Positions 8,848 through 18,225 of a stretch of DNA of 64,000 bases are shown here, piece after piece; position 1 is the stretch's first letter, and every line of letters starts with the position of its first letter. Position numbers and translations under genes: made by a program. The stretch covers positions 1 to 64,000 of the forward strand of contig JASJDJ010000004.1 in the NCBI GenBank assembly GCA_030065635.1, written 5' to 3'. Source of the stretch: Xenococcaceae cyanobacterium MO_188.B32. Lineage in GTDB: Bacteria; Cyanobacteriota; Cyanobacteriia; Cyanobacteriales; Xenococcaceae. The notes under the pieces are model-generated. The model saw only the letters and a program-made list of their open reading frames with translations. It searched no databases and was not told where the DNA came from.

Positions 8848-10137
8848 ATGACATCGACTCTAGTAGAAGTACCAATAATTAATCAGCCTACTATACACAA
8901 GCTACCTCATGGCTTAACCATTATCGCCGAACAAATGCCAGTGGAAGCAGTAAATCTCAATGTCTGGCTTAACGTTGGTTCGACTAGAGAACAAGACAAA
9001 ATTAACGGTATGGCTCATTTTCTAGAGCATATGGTATTTAAAGGTACACCGAATCTAAAAATAGGAGAATTTGAGCATTTGATCGAACAAAGAGGGGCAG
9101 TTACTAACGCTGCCACGAGTCAAGATTACACTCACTATTACATTACTACTGCGCCGAAAGATTTTGCTGAATTAGCACCTCTACAACTAGATGTAGTGCT
9201 TAATCCCAGTTTGGAAGATGATGCTTTTGAAAGAGAAAAATTAGTTGTTCTAGAAGAAATTCGTCGCTCGGAAGATAATCCTCGTCGTCGTACCTTTGCC
9301 AAGGCGATGGAAACTTGTTTTAATAACTTACCCTATCGTCGTCCTGTACTCGGTCCCGGAGAAGTAATTGCTAACTTGCGCCCAGAACAAATGCGCGATT
9401 TTCATTATCATTGGTATCAGCCTACTTGCATCACAGCAGCAGCAGTAGGTAATTTACCTGTAGAAGAATTAGTTGAAATTGTTACCAAGGGATTTGAGGA
9501 ACACGTTGCCTATCATAACTACCATTCCCCCCTATCGACTGACTATTGTTTGATCTTTGAACCTCCTTTTACAGATATTGTCCGTAAAGAATATGTTGAT
9601 GAGTCTTTACAACAAGCAAGAATCGTCATGATGTGGCGGGTACCAGGGATGCAACATCTAGAAGAAACCTATGCTTTGGATATTTTGGCAGTAATTTTAG
9701 GACAGGGAAAAGTAGCGCGGTTATTCAGGGATTTGCGGGAAGAGAGGGGTTTAGTCAGCCAAATAGGTGTTAGTAACATGACTCAAACCCATCAAGGAGT
9801 ATTTTACATCTCCGCTCAGTTGCCCACAGAAAATATAGACATAGTAGAAAAGGCGATCGCCGAACATATTAACAGAATTCAAACCGAACCTATTGCCGAA
9901 AAAGATATCGAACGCATTCGTACTCAAGTAGCAAATCGGTTTATCTTTGCCAACGAAAGACCAAGCGATCGCGCTAACCTGTATGGTTATTATTATTCTC
10001 AACTGCAAGATTTAGCACCCGCTTTAAATTATCCCGCAAACATTAAAGCCATAGAAGCATCAGACTTACAAGCTGCTGCTCAAAAATATCTCAATCCTAA
10101 TGCTTATGGAATGGTCGTGATGAAACCTGCTTATTAG
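8848..10137 (+). CDS. M16 family zinc metallopeptidase (processing-peptidase-like)
   Basis: The inverted zinc motif HFLEH is at residues 57-61 with the third ligand in VVLEEIRRSEDNP near residue 136, the M16B pattern. The protein is 429 residues, one half-molecule of the two-domain pitrilysin fold, with the inactive M16_C domain (about residues 180-360) following. There is no signal peptide. Relatives degrade or process peptides, often as homodimers. The C-terminal YGMVVMKP is normal, so the gene is intact. Confidence 0.9.
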   Translation: MTSTLVEVPIINQPTIHKLPHGLTIIAEQMPVEAVNLNVWLNVGSTREQDKINGMAHFLEHMVFKGTPNLKIGEFEHLIEQRGAVTNAATSQDYTHYYITTAPKDFAELAPLQLDVVLNPSLEDDAFEREKLVVLEEIRRSEDNPRRRTFAKAMETCFNNLPYRRPVLGPGEVIANLRPEQMRDFHYHWYQPTCITAAAVGNLPVEELVEIVTKGFEEHVAYHNYHSPLSTDYCLIFEPPFTDIVRKEYVDESLQQARIVMMWRVPGMQHLEETYALDILAVILGQGKVARLFRDLREERGLVSQIGVSNMTQTHQGVFYISAQLPTENIDIVEKAIAEHINRIQTEPIAEKDIERIRTQVANRFIFANERPSDRANLYGYYYSQLQDLAPALNYPANIKAIEASDLQAAAQKYLNPNAYGMVVMKPAY

Positions 10138-10480
10138 GGCTAAAAAGGTAATGTTTACTACGACGGGGAAAAGTTCGCCATAGAAACTTGAATAAATACC
10201 AAGAAGCGATCGCCCAGAACCCAAAAAGCTCAAAAGTCTGGTATTCGTAGGGTTAACCTTTATGAGGAGACCAGAGAGATATGCGGACTAATAAGAGCCG
10301 AGTCCAAATTTTAGTAGAGTTCTACAGTTCATCTCTGGGACTACCGTTTCAACAACTCTTATTTTGAATATCCTCACAAGTTCTTCAAGTTATTTTTCTA
10401 ACCTGAAATTGCAAGAACTTCCTAAGCAATTTGATAAATCTGACTGAATCAGATTATTAGCAGCGATGGAGTAAAAAATC
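10138..10480 (+). other. Intergenic stretch with a possible structured RNA
   Basis: No gene. Between 10271 and 10338 there is a closing stem CCAGAGA (10271-10277) with TCTCTGG (10332-10338). It encloses two small hairpins: GGACT/AGTCC (10285-10289 with 10301-10305) and GTAG/CTAC (10314-10317 with 10322-10325). Together they would form a three-way junction upstream of the secreted-protein gene at 10481. This could be a leader element or chance pairing. Confidence 0.3.
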
Positions 10481-10972
10481 ATGAAAATTAAACTGGCGCG
10501 GAAAATTTTCGCCACAACTACGGTCTGTTTTATTTTATTATCGATCGCAGCTAGTCCTCTTGCTGCTGAAGAACCCCTGGACAATTCTGAATATATCTAT
10601 TGTTGTCAAGATAACCAGTTAGGCTGGGGTAGGCATCGCTATGGCAGAAGATACGATCTCAACAAGGTTGAAACTCTAGATGGAGAAGTAGTGAGCATAG
10701 ATGCCTATAGATCTCGAAGAGGAATCGCTCAGGGGGTACATCTTCTAGTCAATACAGGCAAAGAAACGGTAGAAGTACACTTAGGACCGTCTTGGTATTT
10801 AGAAGAACGAGATTTTGCCATTACACCAGAAGAGAAAATTACTATTACAGGTTCGAGAATTGATATTAACGGAGAACAAGCGATAATTGCCAGTCAAATT
10901 AAACAAGGTAATAAAACTCTCGTACTCAGAGATGAAAATGGTTTTCCTCTTTGGCGTGGCTGGAGAAGATAA
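10481..10972 (+). CDS. Secreted OB-fold-like protein of unknown function
   Basis: The 163-residue protein has a clear signal peptide (ARKIFATTTVCFILLSIAAS, cleavage likely after PLAA). The mature domain has alternating strands: VETLDGEVVSIDAY, VHLLVNTGKETVEVHLGPSWYL, EKITITGSRIDINGEQAIIASQI and KTLVLRDENGFPLW. This order resembles periplasmic OB-fold proteins. Function is unknown. It is 75 bases upstream of hoxE on the same strand, but the gap contains low-complexity and heptamer repeats, so co-transcription is uncertain. Confidence 0.7.
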   Translation: MKIKLARKIFATTTVCFILLSIAASPLAAEEPLDNSEYIYCCQDNQLGWGRHRYGRRYDLNKVETLDGEVVSIDAYRSRRGIAQGVHLLVNTGKETVEVHLGPSWYLEERDFAITPEEKITITGSRIDINGEQAIIASQIKQGNKTLVLRDENGFPLWRGWRR

Positions 10973-11023
10973 GAAAGATGAGGAAGATGGTGAAGATAAG
11001 GAAGGTAGGGAAGAAATAGCCAT

Positions 11024-11044
11024 TAACAACTAACAACTAACAAA
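11024..11044 (+). repeat. Heptamer tandem repeat upstream of hoxE
   Basis: Three copies of TAACAAC (the last is TAACAAA) end 3 bases before the hoxE ATG, where a ribosome binding site would normally be. This is the STRR type of heptanucleotide repeat known from cyanobacteria. A purine-rich GAAGATGAGGAAGATGG-like run precedes it at 10973-11013. Confidence 0.7.
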
Positions 11045-11047
11045 AAA

Positions 11048-11557
11048 ATGCCTATTGCTCAAAAAATTTCTACGGTACATCCCAGTGGTGATAAGCGGTT
11101 TCGGATGTTAGCAGCGACAATGAAACGCTATCAGTATGCTCCCGATGCCCTGATTGAGGTGCTTCACCAGGCGCAAGAATTGTTTGGATATTTAGAAGAA
11201 GATTTACTGCTTTATATTGCCCATAGCCTCAAGCTACCTCCCAGTCAGGTTTATGGTGTAGCTACTTTTTATCATTTTTTCTCTTTAAAACAAAAAGGAG
11301 CTCATACTTGCGTTGTCTGTATGGGTACGGCTTGCTATGTTAAAGGAGCAGCTAATTTACTGGCAACTTTAGAACAGCAGCATCAAATTAAAGCAGGAGA
11401 AACCACTTCTGACGGTCAATTATCTCTCGTAACCGCCCGATGCTTAGGTGCTTGCGGAATTGCTCCTGCGGTGGTATTCGATGGCAATGTCGAAGGTCAT
11501 CAAACCTCTGAATCCGTTATCCGTCGAGTTGAGGAATGTCTGTATCATGGATCTTGA
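11048..11557 (+). CDS. hoxE: HoxE, [2Fe-2S] diaphorase subunit of the bidirectional [NiFe] hydrogenase
   Basis: The 169-residue protein is homologous to the NuoE/24-kDa subunit. The four cluster cysteines are visible in [13 protein letters not shown] (C-x4-C) and [11 protein letters not shown] (C-x3-C), with the family helix [12 protein letters not shown] in front. HoxE joins HoxF and HoxU to pass electrons between NAD(P)H or ferredoxin and the HoxYH hydrogenase. Its stop overlaps the hoxF start by 11 bases (11547-11557), implying translational coupling. Confidence 0.95.
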   Translation: MPIAQKISTVHPSGDKRFRMLAATMKRYQYAPDALIEVLHQAQELFGYLEEDLLLYIAHSLKLPPSQVYGVATFYHFFSLKQKGAHTCVVCMGTACYVKGAANLLATLEQQHQIKAGETTSDGQLSLVTARCLGACGIAPAVVFDGNVEGHQTSESVIRRVEECLYHGS

Positions 11558-13262
11558 AGAATTAAATGCGATCGCCTCTCGTGAACATCACAAACAACAA
11601 AAAACCTGTATTCGTTGCTGTACTGTCGGTGGATGTCTCTCAGCCAATGGATTAGCAGTAAAAGAGCAGCTAGAAAAAGCAGTAACCGAGGCGGGCTTAG
11701 GGAAAAAAGTAACAGTTGCTGGCGTTGGCTGTATGGGATTGTGTAGTCGAGGCCCATTAGTCAGAGTCGATCCCCAAGGAACTTTATACGATCGCGTAAC
11801 TCCCGATACCGCTTCTGAAATTGTGGCATCTGTAAATAATGATGCAGAGGCAATTCGCGAAGTGGAGGGGCTGTCTTTTGAGGAAACCTCAAAAGCTTGT
11901 ACGCCCCGTCCCCTAAAAATCTCCCCGTCTCAATATCAACCAAATAACCACCCTTTCTTTACCCAACAGTTAAAAATTGTTTTAGAAAATAGTGGCAAGA
12001 TCGATCCAGAAAAAATAGAAGAATATATTGCTGCGGATGGTTATCAAGGACTCGGCAAAGTTCTGCTAGAAATGACTCCAGAATCTGTAATAGAAACAAT
12101 TTCCCGCAGTGGTTTGAGAGGTAGAGGCGGTGCTGGATATCCTACGGGATTGAAATGGGCAACTGTAGCCAAGGCAAAAAGCGAACGCACCCTCGACAGT
12201 CGCTACAATGGGGGAAACCCCCACAACGCGCTGTCTCGCAAGTTTGTCATCTGTAATGCCGACGAAGGCGATCCCGGCGCGTTTATGGACCGTAGCGTCT
12301 TAGAAAGCGATCCCCATCGAGTCATAGAAGGAATGGCGATCGCTGCTTATGCAGTGGGAGCAACTCAAGGTTATATCTATGTGCGGGGAGAATATCCTCT
12401 CGCCATTAATCATTTACAAAAAGCGATTCGTCAGGCTAAGCGTTTGGGTTTATTGGGAAGTCAAATATTTGAGTCTCCTTTCGATTTCAAAATCGATCTG
12501 CGTATCGGTGCAGGAGCGTTTGTCTGTGGCGAAGAAACTGCTTTAATGGCATCAATTGAAGGAAAGCGTGGTATTCCTCGCCCTCGCCCTCCCTATCCTG
12601 CTGAATCTGGCTTGTGGGGTTGCCCTACCCTAATTAATAATGTGGAAACCTTTGCTAATGTTCCCACAATTATCCGTAAAGGTGCAGACTGGTTTGACCG
12701 TATCGGAACCGAAAAGAGTAAAGGAACTAAAGTTTTTTCTCTAGCAGGAAAAGTCTGCAATACAGGCTTAATTGAAGTACCAATGGGTACTACTTTACAG
12801 CAAATAGTCGAAGATATGGGCGGTGGTGTTCCCGATGGTGGTAAAGCTAAAGCCGTGCAAACAGGCGGTCCTTCGGGTGGATGTATCCCTGCTGCTGCTT
12901 TCGATACTTCTGTAGATTATGAATCTCTGACAGAACTAGGATCGATTATGGGTTCTGGTGGCGCGATCGTCATGGATGAAACGACCAATATGGTAGATGT
13001 CGCTCGTTTCTTTATGGAATTTTGTATGGATGAATCCTGCGGTAAATGTATTCCCTGTCGTGCTGGTACGGTTCAGCTTTATCAGTTATTAACCAAAATT
13101 AGAGAAGGCAATGCCTTTTTGACAGACTTAGAAAAGCTGGAAGAAATATGTGATATGGTTAAATACACTAGCTTGTGTGGGCTAGGACAATCGGCACCAA
13201 ACCCCGTTTTTAGCACTCTTCGCTATTTTCGCGATGAATATCTGGCATTGATTTCTGATTAA
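11547..13262 (+). CDS. hoxF: HoxF, FMN/NAD-binding diaphorase subunit with two in-frame palindromic inserts
   Basis: I chose ATG 11547 ([10 protein letters not shown]); the frame is open further upstream but that part overlaps hoxE. The order is an N-terminal thioredoxin-like [2Fe-2S] domain ([10 protein letters not shown], then GVGCMGLC), the NADH/FMN domain ([46 protein letters not shown]) and the [4Fe-4S] segment [13 protein letters not shown]...CGLGQ. At 571 residues it is nearly 40 longer than typical HoxF. The excess is a stretch around residues 107-120 in the interdomain linker and about 19 residues ([20 protein letters not shown]) between VAKAK and [10 protein letters not shown]. Both correspond to DNA palindromes. 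No frameshift or stop is present. No hoxU, hoxY or hoxH follows. Confidence 0.93.
   Translation: MDLEELNAIASREHHKQQKTCIRCCTVGGCLSANGLAVKEQLEKAVTEAGLGKKVTVAGVGCMGLCSRGPLVRVDPQGTLYDRVTPDTASEIVASVNNDAEAIREVEGLSFEETSKACTPRPLKISPSQYQPNNHPFFTQQLKIVLENSGKIDPEKIEEYIAADGYQGLGKVLLEMTPESVIETISRSGLRGRGGAGYPTGLKWATVAKAKSERTLDSRYNGGNPHNALSRKFVICNADEGDPGAFMDRSVLESDPHRVIEGMAIAAYAVGATQGYIYVRGEYPLAINHLQKAIRQAKRLGLLGSQIFESPFDFKIDLRIGAGAFVCGEETALMASIEGKRGIPRPRPPYPAESGLWGCPTLINNVETFANVPTIIRKGADWFDRIGTEKSKGTKVFSLAGKVCNTGLIEVPMGTTLQQIVEDMGGGVPDGGKAKAVQTGGPSGGCIPAAAFDTSVDYESLTELGSIMGSGGAIVMDETTNMVDVARFFMEFCMDESCGKCIPCRAGTVQLYQLLTKIREGNAFLTDLEKLEEICDMVKYTSLCGLGQSAPNPVFSTLRYFRDEYLALISD
11867..11907 (+). repeat. Palindromic repeat inside hoxF (copy A1)
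   Basis: Outer arms GGGGC (11867-11871) and GCCCC (11903-11907) enclose a 9-bp inner stem, CTTTTGAGG (11875-11883) with CCTCAAAAG (11887-11895) and an AAA loop. The reverse complement of 40050-40090 matches nearly base for base, including GGGGCTGTCTTTTGAGG and TACGCCCCG. It encodes [13 protein letters not shown] in the HoxF linker. Confidence 0.85.
12194..12236 (+). repeat. Second, unrelated palindromic repeat inside hoxF
   Basis: An inner stem TGGGGG-AAA-CCCCCA (12209-12223) is flanked by GACAG (12195-12199) and CTGTC (12231-12235). The translated product is about 19 residues inserted just before the conserved [10 protein letters not shown] strand of the FMN site. GGGGGAAACCCCC-centred palindromes resemble dispersed intergenic repeats I know from cyanobacteria. 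No second copy is seen in this window. Confidence 0.75.
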
Positions 13263-13451
13263 AGTCTAAATTTCAGTAAACAGCAATTGGAGCGAATCCT
13301 CATCAGTTTACTGACTGAGATTTCTCCTGATTTGGTTACAATTGCTCAGGTAAAGTTACTCAAAAAGTTAAAAACGCTTTCAAGCAAACAAATATAGCAA
13401 GTTGAAGATGCGAGCCGAAAATGGTTAGGCTTAGATAATAATAAGGCTTGA
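13263..13451 (+). pseudogene. Possible coding remnant after hoxF
   Basis: Directly after the hoxF stop, in the same frame, the sequence reads FSKQQLERILISLLTEIS, PDLVTIAQVKLLKKLKTLS and SKQI, then an in-frame TAG (13398-13400), then QVEDASRKWLGLDNNKA and a final TGA. It has helix-rich coding character but no ATG, and I recognise no family. It may be the tail of a lost gene or a chance open frame. Confidence 0.3.
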
Positions 13452-13508
13452 AGTAGGCTAATAATCATTGAGTATGTCGATCGCGATAGTATTTATAATT
13501 AATTAACC

Positions 13509-15437
13509 ATGAGTATTCTTACACTACAAAAAATTAAAAAAGACTTTGGTATTAAAGAAATTCTCCGTGAAGCTACCTTTACCATTGAAGAAGAAGATAA
13601 AGTAGGTTTGATTGGGGTTAATGGCTCTGGTAAATCCACTTTACTAAAAATGATCGCGGGTATTGAGTCGATCGATAGTGGAGAAAGGCTAGTCAAGTCT
13701 GGTGCAAGAATTATTTATCTTCCTCAGCAGCCTAATTTAGATGAAGATAGCACGGTATTAAATCAAGTTTTCAATGACAGCACCGAAAGAATGCGGTTAG
13801 TGCGAGAATATGAGGAATTATCGCGCAAAATAGCAAACAATCCTCAAAATGCAGGGCAATTAACTCCAAAACTGACTGGCATCATGGAAAAGATGGATAC
13901 AACCGATGCTTGGGAATTAGAAACTAAGGCTAAGATTATTCTTAGTAAACTGGGAATTGAAGATTTTGACACTAAAGTGGGCAGTCTATCAGGAGGATAC
14001 CGTAAAAGAATCTCTTTGGCAACTGCCCTGCTAAATGAACCAGATTTACTTTTAATGGATGAGCCAACTAACCATTTAGATGCTGAGTCTGTAGAGTGGT
14101 TGCAAGATTATCTGAATAATTTTCGCGGTGCTATTTTATTAATTACTCACGATCGCTATTTTCTCGATAAAGTTACTAATCGTATTCTAGAAATAGACAG
14201 GGGCGATCTTTATACTTATTCAGGCAACTATTCTTATTACTTAGAAAAAAAAGCGGAACAAGAAGCCTCCGCAGCTAAAAGCGAACACAAACATCGGGGT
14301 ATATTACGGCGAGAATTAGAATGGCTAAAAAGAGGGCCAAAAGCTCGCAGTACCAAGCAAAGAGCCAGGATCGAGCGCATTCATGCCATGCAAGAGCAAG
14401 AATTTAAACAGGCTCAGGGCAAAGTAGAAATTGATACCCCAGGAAGACGAATCGGCAAGAAAGTAATCGAGTTAGAGAATGTATCTAAAGCTTACAACGA
14501 TCGCACTTTGATTAAAGATTTTACCTATAAATTTTCTCCCCGCGATCGCATTGGTATTATTGGCGGTAATGGTACGGGTAAGTCTACCCTCATGAATATT
14601 ATTACAGGACGCATTAAACCAGATGCGGGTACTGTTGATATCGGTAGTACTATTCACATCGGTTACTTCGATCAACATTCAGAAGATTTGCTAAATGCAC
14701 TTGATGACGATCGAAGAGTTATCGATTATATCAAAGATGTAGCAGCCTACGTGACTACAGCAGATGGTAGTCAAATTAGTGCATCGCAAATGCTGGAGAG
14801 ATTTTTATTTCCTCCTAACCAACAGTATGCACCTATCCACAAACTTTCTGGTGGTGAAAAACGTCGCTTGTTTTTATTGCAAGTATTAATGAGTGCGCCT
14901 AATGTTTTAATTTTAGACGAGCCGACTAACGATCTTGATGTACAAACTCTGTCGGTATTAGAAGATTACTTAGAAAACTTTAACGGGTGTGCGATCGCAG
15001 TTTCCCATGACCGCTATTTTCTCGATCGTACCGTAGATTTTATTTTTGCGATCGAACCTGATGGTAATATTCGTCAGTATCCTGGTAATTATTCAGTTTA
15101 TTTAGATTACAAAAAGGCTGAAGATAAAGAAAATAAAGAAAAAGAAGTTAAGCAGAAAGAGCCAGTAGTTAAAAATAAAACAACAACCAAAACTAAGTCT
15201 AATCATACTAACAAATCTCGTCGCTTATCTAACTACGAAAGAAGAGAATACGAGCAGTTAGAAGGTAAAATTGCCGAGATGGAAGTACAAAAAGAGGAAT
15301 TAGAAAAAACTCTTTATCACAATCCTCCCAGTGGTTTTACTCAAGTGCAAGAATTATCGGAACAATTAGCAGCTTTAAATGAAGAAATCGATCGGGCGAC
15401 TGAGAGATGGATGGAGTTGGCAGAAAGGGATTTTTAG
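13509..15437 (+). CDS. ABC-F family ATPase (Uup/EttA-like ribosome-associated protein)
   Basis: Two ABC ATPase domains lie in one 642-residue chain without membrane segments. Domain 1 has GVNGSGKST (near 37), signature LSGGYRKR (near 160) and LLMDEPTNHLD. Domain 2 has GGNGTGKST (near 353), LSGGEKRRL (near 445) and LILDEPTNDLD. The interdomain linker is basic (LEWLKRGPKARSTKQRARIERI), as expected for the P-site tRNA interaction motif. The C-terminal 90 residues are lysine/glutamate-rich and coiled-coil-like, as in Uup. ABC-F proteins act on the ribosome or DNA repair rather than transport. Monocistronic by context. Confidence 0.9.
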   Translation: MSILTLQKIKKDFGIKEILREATFTIEEEDKVGLIGVNGSGKSTLLKMIAGIESIDSGERLVKSGARIIYLPQQPNLDEDSTVLNQVFNDSTERMRLVREYEELSRKIANNPQNAGQLTPKLTGIMEKMDTTDAWELETKAKIILSKLGIEDFDTKVGSLSGGYRKRISLATALLNEPDLLLMDEPTNHLDAESVEWLQDYLNNFRGAILLITHDRYFLDKVTNRILEIDRGDLYTYSGNYSYYLEKKAEQEASAAKSEHKHRGILRRELEWLKRGPKARSTKQRARIERIHAMQEQEFKQAQGKVEIDTPGRRIGKKVIELENVSKAYNDRTLIKDFTYKFSPRDRIGIIGGNGTGKSTLMNIITGRIKPDAGTVDIGSTIHIGYFDQHSEDLLNALDDDRRVIDYIKDVAAYVTTADGSQISASQMLERFLFPPNQQYAPIHKLSGGEKRRLFLLQVLMSAPNVLILDEPTNDLDVQTLSVLEDYLENFNGCAIAVSHDRYFLDRTVDFIFAIEPDGNIRQYPGNYSVYLDYKKAEDKENKEKEVKQKEPVVKNKTTTKTKSNHTNKSRRLSNYERREYEQLEGKIAEMEVQKEELEKTLYHNPPSGFTQVQELSEQLAALNEEIDRATERWMELAERDF

Positions 15438-15504
15438 AAAAAATTACAAATATTAAAAGCAATTTTGTAAAATGTTTTAACACTCTCAATTGTTACTAAT
15501 ATTA

Positions 15505-17880
15505 TTAACTTGTAACTAATGGTGTAATAACATCCATTAATGCTTCTGGGCGACCTAAATGGAACCCTTGAGCATAGTCTACTTTTAAATCCTTAACAGT
15601 CTCTAAAATAGTCTGGTTTTCCACAAATTCAGCTACGGTTTTGAGACCGATTCCTTCCGCTATGTGATTAATTGCTTCTACCATCACTTTTGAAGCTTTA
15701 TTACTATTTAATTCTTTAATAAAAGAGCCATCAATTTTTAAATAATCTACAGGTAAATTATTTAAATAAGTTAAAGAAGACATTCCTTTGCCAAAGTCAT
15801 CCAGAGCAAAACTACAGCCGAGATTTTTCAGAGAGTTAATAAACTTGGCTACTTTATCCAAATTAGAGACAGCGATATTTTCGGTAATTTCAAAACATAA
15901 TAAGTTAGAAAGAAAATGGTAATCGCTCAGTTTTTGAGATAAAAACTCTAGAAAAGATTCGCTATTAAGAGACGCTCCAGAAAGATTAATAGAAAAACGA
16001 TAATTTTGCCAATAAGAGTAGTCACCACTAGCAGCAAGTTTATTTAGTAGATTATTAATAACCCAAGCATCGATATCAGGCATGAGACAATTACGTTCTG
16101 CTATATCTAAAAAGAGATGAGGGCTAATAACTCGATCGCCTTTATCTGTGAGACGTAATAAAATTTCAAAGTGTTTTTTTTGGTCATCTCTCTGGAGAGA
16201 TGTAATAGGTTGCGCATAGAGACTAAATAAATTTTCTTTGAGTGCTTGGCGAATGCGTTTAATCCAATAGATTTCCAAATCTTGCCGACTCTTGGAGTGA
16301 GAAATGGGATATTGGTAAACAGAAATACAGTCTCGACCACGTTCCTTTGCTTTATACAGAGCTAGATCGGCAGCCTTCATCAGTAAGCCGGAATTATCCT
16401 CTAAGTTAGGAATTGTACTAGCTACGCCGACACTGATAGTTACAACAGAATCTACTGAAGAATTACGATGAGGAATATTTAATTTTTTGACAGCAACTCT
16501 AATGTCTTCGGCAACTTTAATAGCACCAGATGGGGGAGTATGGGGTAGAATAACCACAAATTCTTCTCCTCCATAACGGGCTACAACATCGCTAGATCGT
16601 TTAACTACAGTAGATATGGCTTTAGCTACTTGTTGTAAACATTTATCTCCCTGTTGATGACCGTAGGTATCGTTGTAAATTTTAAAACAATCCACATCGC
16701 AAATAATTAATGATAAGGGAGAAGCAATACGTTGAAGCCTAAGCCATTCTAGATTGAGTTGTCGGTCAAAATAACCACGATTAAATACATTAGTTAAAGA
16801 ATCTACTAGAGCTAGCTGAGATAACTGTTTGTAGAGTAATCCTTGTTTGATGCCAATAGCTAACTGGGTTGTTAACCTTTGAAGTAAGTCAATCTCTTCT
16901 GCTTGCCATTGTCGAATAGAGTTACATTGGTCGGCAATTAACCAGCCCCATAAAGTATTATTAGTGGTGTGAGAATCTGTGGACTGACTTTTGTTAATTA
17001 AAATAGGTACGATTAATCTTGCTTGGGGATTGAATAAGGATGTTGCCTGGGAAAGAATTTCAGTTTCCAAAGACTCTAATTTTAAAGAGTCTATAAACTG
17101 TTGGGGAAATTTTAGGCAACAATTTTTCTGTTGTTCGACCTCCTGTAAATGCTGTTTTTCCCTATTTTCTATCTCTTTGAGGTCAATAGTCTTAGTATTT
17201 CCGTGGAGATAAAATTGATATTCTTCTAAATTGGAACAAAGATAATCTTGGGGTAGGGTTTTTGGCAGTTTAATGTCGATATTAGTAGCCGTAGAAATTG
17301 CTTCAATCGAAATACTTTTATCGCCCAAACGAGCTACCCAAACAAGGTCGCAATTTAATAAAGAACTAATCTCTTTAGTTGCAGTTTGGAGGATTAAGTT
17401 TAAGTTTAAAGATTTACGAATGCGATCGCTAATTTCAAATAACAATTTTTGTTGAGCAGCATCTCTGGCTAAACGTTTGCGTAAACTCTGAAGAGAAAGA
17501 TGGGTTTTAATTCGCGCCAATAATTCTTCTTGCTCTATTGGCTTTGTTATATAATCTACTGCACCTAACATAAAGCCTTGTAGCTTATTTGCTGTTTCTG
17601 TTAAGGCAGTCATAAAGATAATCGGAATATCTTTAGTATTGGCATTATTTTTTAATTGACTACAAGTTGCAAATCCATCAATTTCAGACATCATCACATC
17701 TAAAAGAATTAGCTCTGGATGAACAGACAAGGCAGTTTTTATAGCTTTTTTACCACTCTGAGCTACTAAAATTTTATAACCAGCATTAGTTAAATATTCA
17801 AATAAAAGCTGTAAATTATTAGGAGTATCATCAACAATTAAAATTGTTTTATTTGATAGAGAATTGACGGATTCAATCAT
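15505..17880 (-). CDS. Response regulator with GAF, GGDEF and EAL domains (c-di-GMP enzyme)
   Basis: Domains in order: receiver at residues 12-130 with phosphoacceptor D61 (LILLDVMM); GAF-like at about 140-345; GGDEF at about 355-520 with RYGGEEF at 435-441; EAL at about 535-785. The EAL motif reads EILLR at 572, with INLSG, EITE, DDFG, LKID, VAEFVE and YAQGFHLG all present, so metal and catalytic residues appear intact. GGEEF is compatible with active cyclase, making this a potential bifunctional enzyme tuned by phosphorylation and the GAF domain. A coding-free gap of 345 bases separates it from the big kinase upstream on the same strand. Confidence 0.92.
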   Translation of the reverse strand: MIESVNSLSNKTILIVDDTPNNLQLLFEYLTNAGYKILVAQSGKKAIKTALSVHPELILLDVMMSEIDGFATCSQLKNNANTKDIPIIFMTALTETANKLQGFMLGAVDYITKPIEQEELLARIKTHLSLQSLRKRLARDAAQQKLLFEISDRIRKSLNLNLILQTATKEISSLLNCDLVWVARLGDKSISIEAISTATNIDIKLPKTLPQDYLCSNLEEYQFYLHGNTKTIDLKEIENREKQHLQEVEQQKNCCLKFPQQFIDSLKLESLETEILSQATSLFNPQARLIVPILINKSQSTDSHTTNNTLWGWLIADQCNSIRQWQAEEIDLLQRLTTQLAIGIKQGLLYKQLSQLALVDSLTNVFNRGYFDRQLNLEWLRLQRIASPLSLIICDVDCFKIYNDTYGHQQGDKCLQQVAKAISTVVKRSSDVVARYGGEEFVVILPHTPPSGAIKVAEDIRVAVKKLNIPHRNSSVDSVVTISVGVASTIPNLEDNSGLLMKAADLALYKAKERGRDCISVYQYPISHSKSRQDLEIYWIKRIRQALKENLFSLYAQPITSLQRDDQKKHFEILLRLTDKGDRVISPHLFLDIAERNCLMPDIDAWVINNLLNKLAASGDYSYWQNYRFSINLSGASLNSESFLEFLSQKLSDYHFLSNLLCFEITENIAVSNLDKVAKFINSLKNLGCSFALDDFGKGMSSLTYLNNLPVDYLKIDGSFIKELNSNKASKVMVEAINHIAEGIGLKTVAEFVENQTILETVKDLKVDYAQGFHLGRPEALMDVITPLVTS

Positions 17881-18225
17881 ATTAAAAATAATATGCCTTT
17901 GAAATTATATACATACATTTTTAACCAAGTTTGCGTTATTTAGTAATCGGGTAAAATACTTAAAGTTATTATTAGTTATAAGTTAAAACGCTTAAGTTAA
18001 AATACTTGCCAGATTGATAAAAATAACCGACTATAGCAATATCAACAAAAGTTAGGACATCTCAAGAGAAAGTAGCAATTAGCCATTAGCCATTAGCCAG
18101 CTCGCGAATCAATTAATTCACGTCTTAATATAAATACGTACTGCTATCTCATTAAAAAGACTGAAACAAGTAAGTTAAAAAAATAATAACAACCAATTGA
18201 TAATTTACTCGGTGATATCTTTTAA
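17881..18225. other. AT-rich intergenic stretch with heptamer repeats
   Basis: No gene. Three tandem copies of ATTAGCC lie at 18078-18098. The rest is AT-rich and holds nothing else I can identify. The 3' end of the giant kinase and the promoter of the GGDEF/EAL gene both fall here. Confidence 0.6.

Noticed and set aside
11448-11546. Upstream extension of hoxF
   Set aside because: It lies wholly inside hoxE in another frame; ATG 11547 gives the known HoxF N-terminus and a normal overlap.
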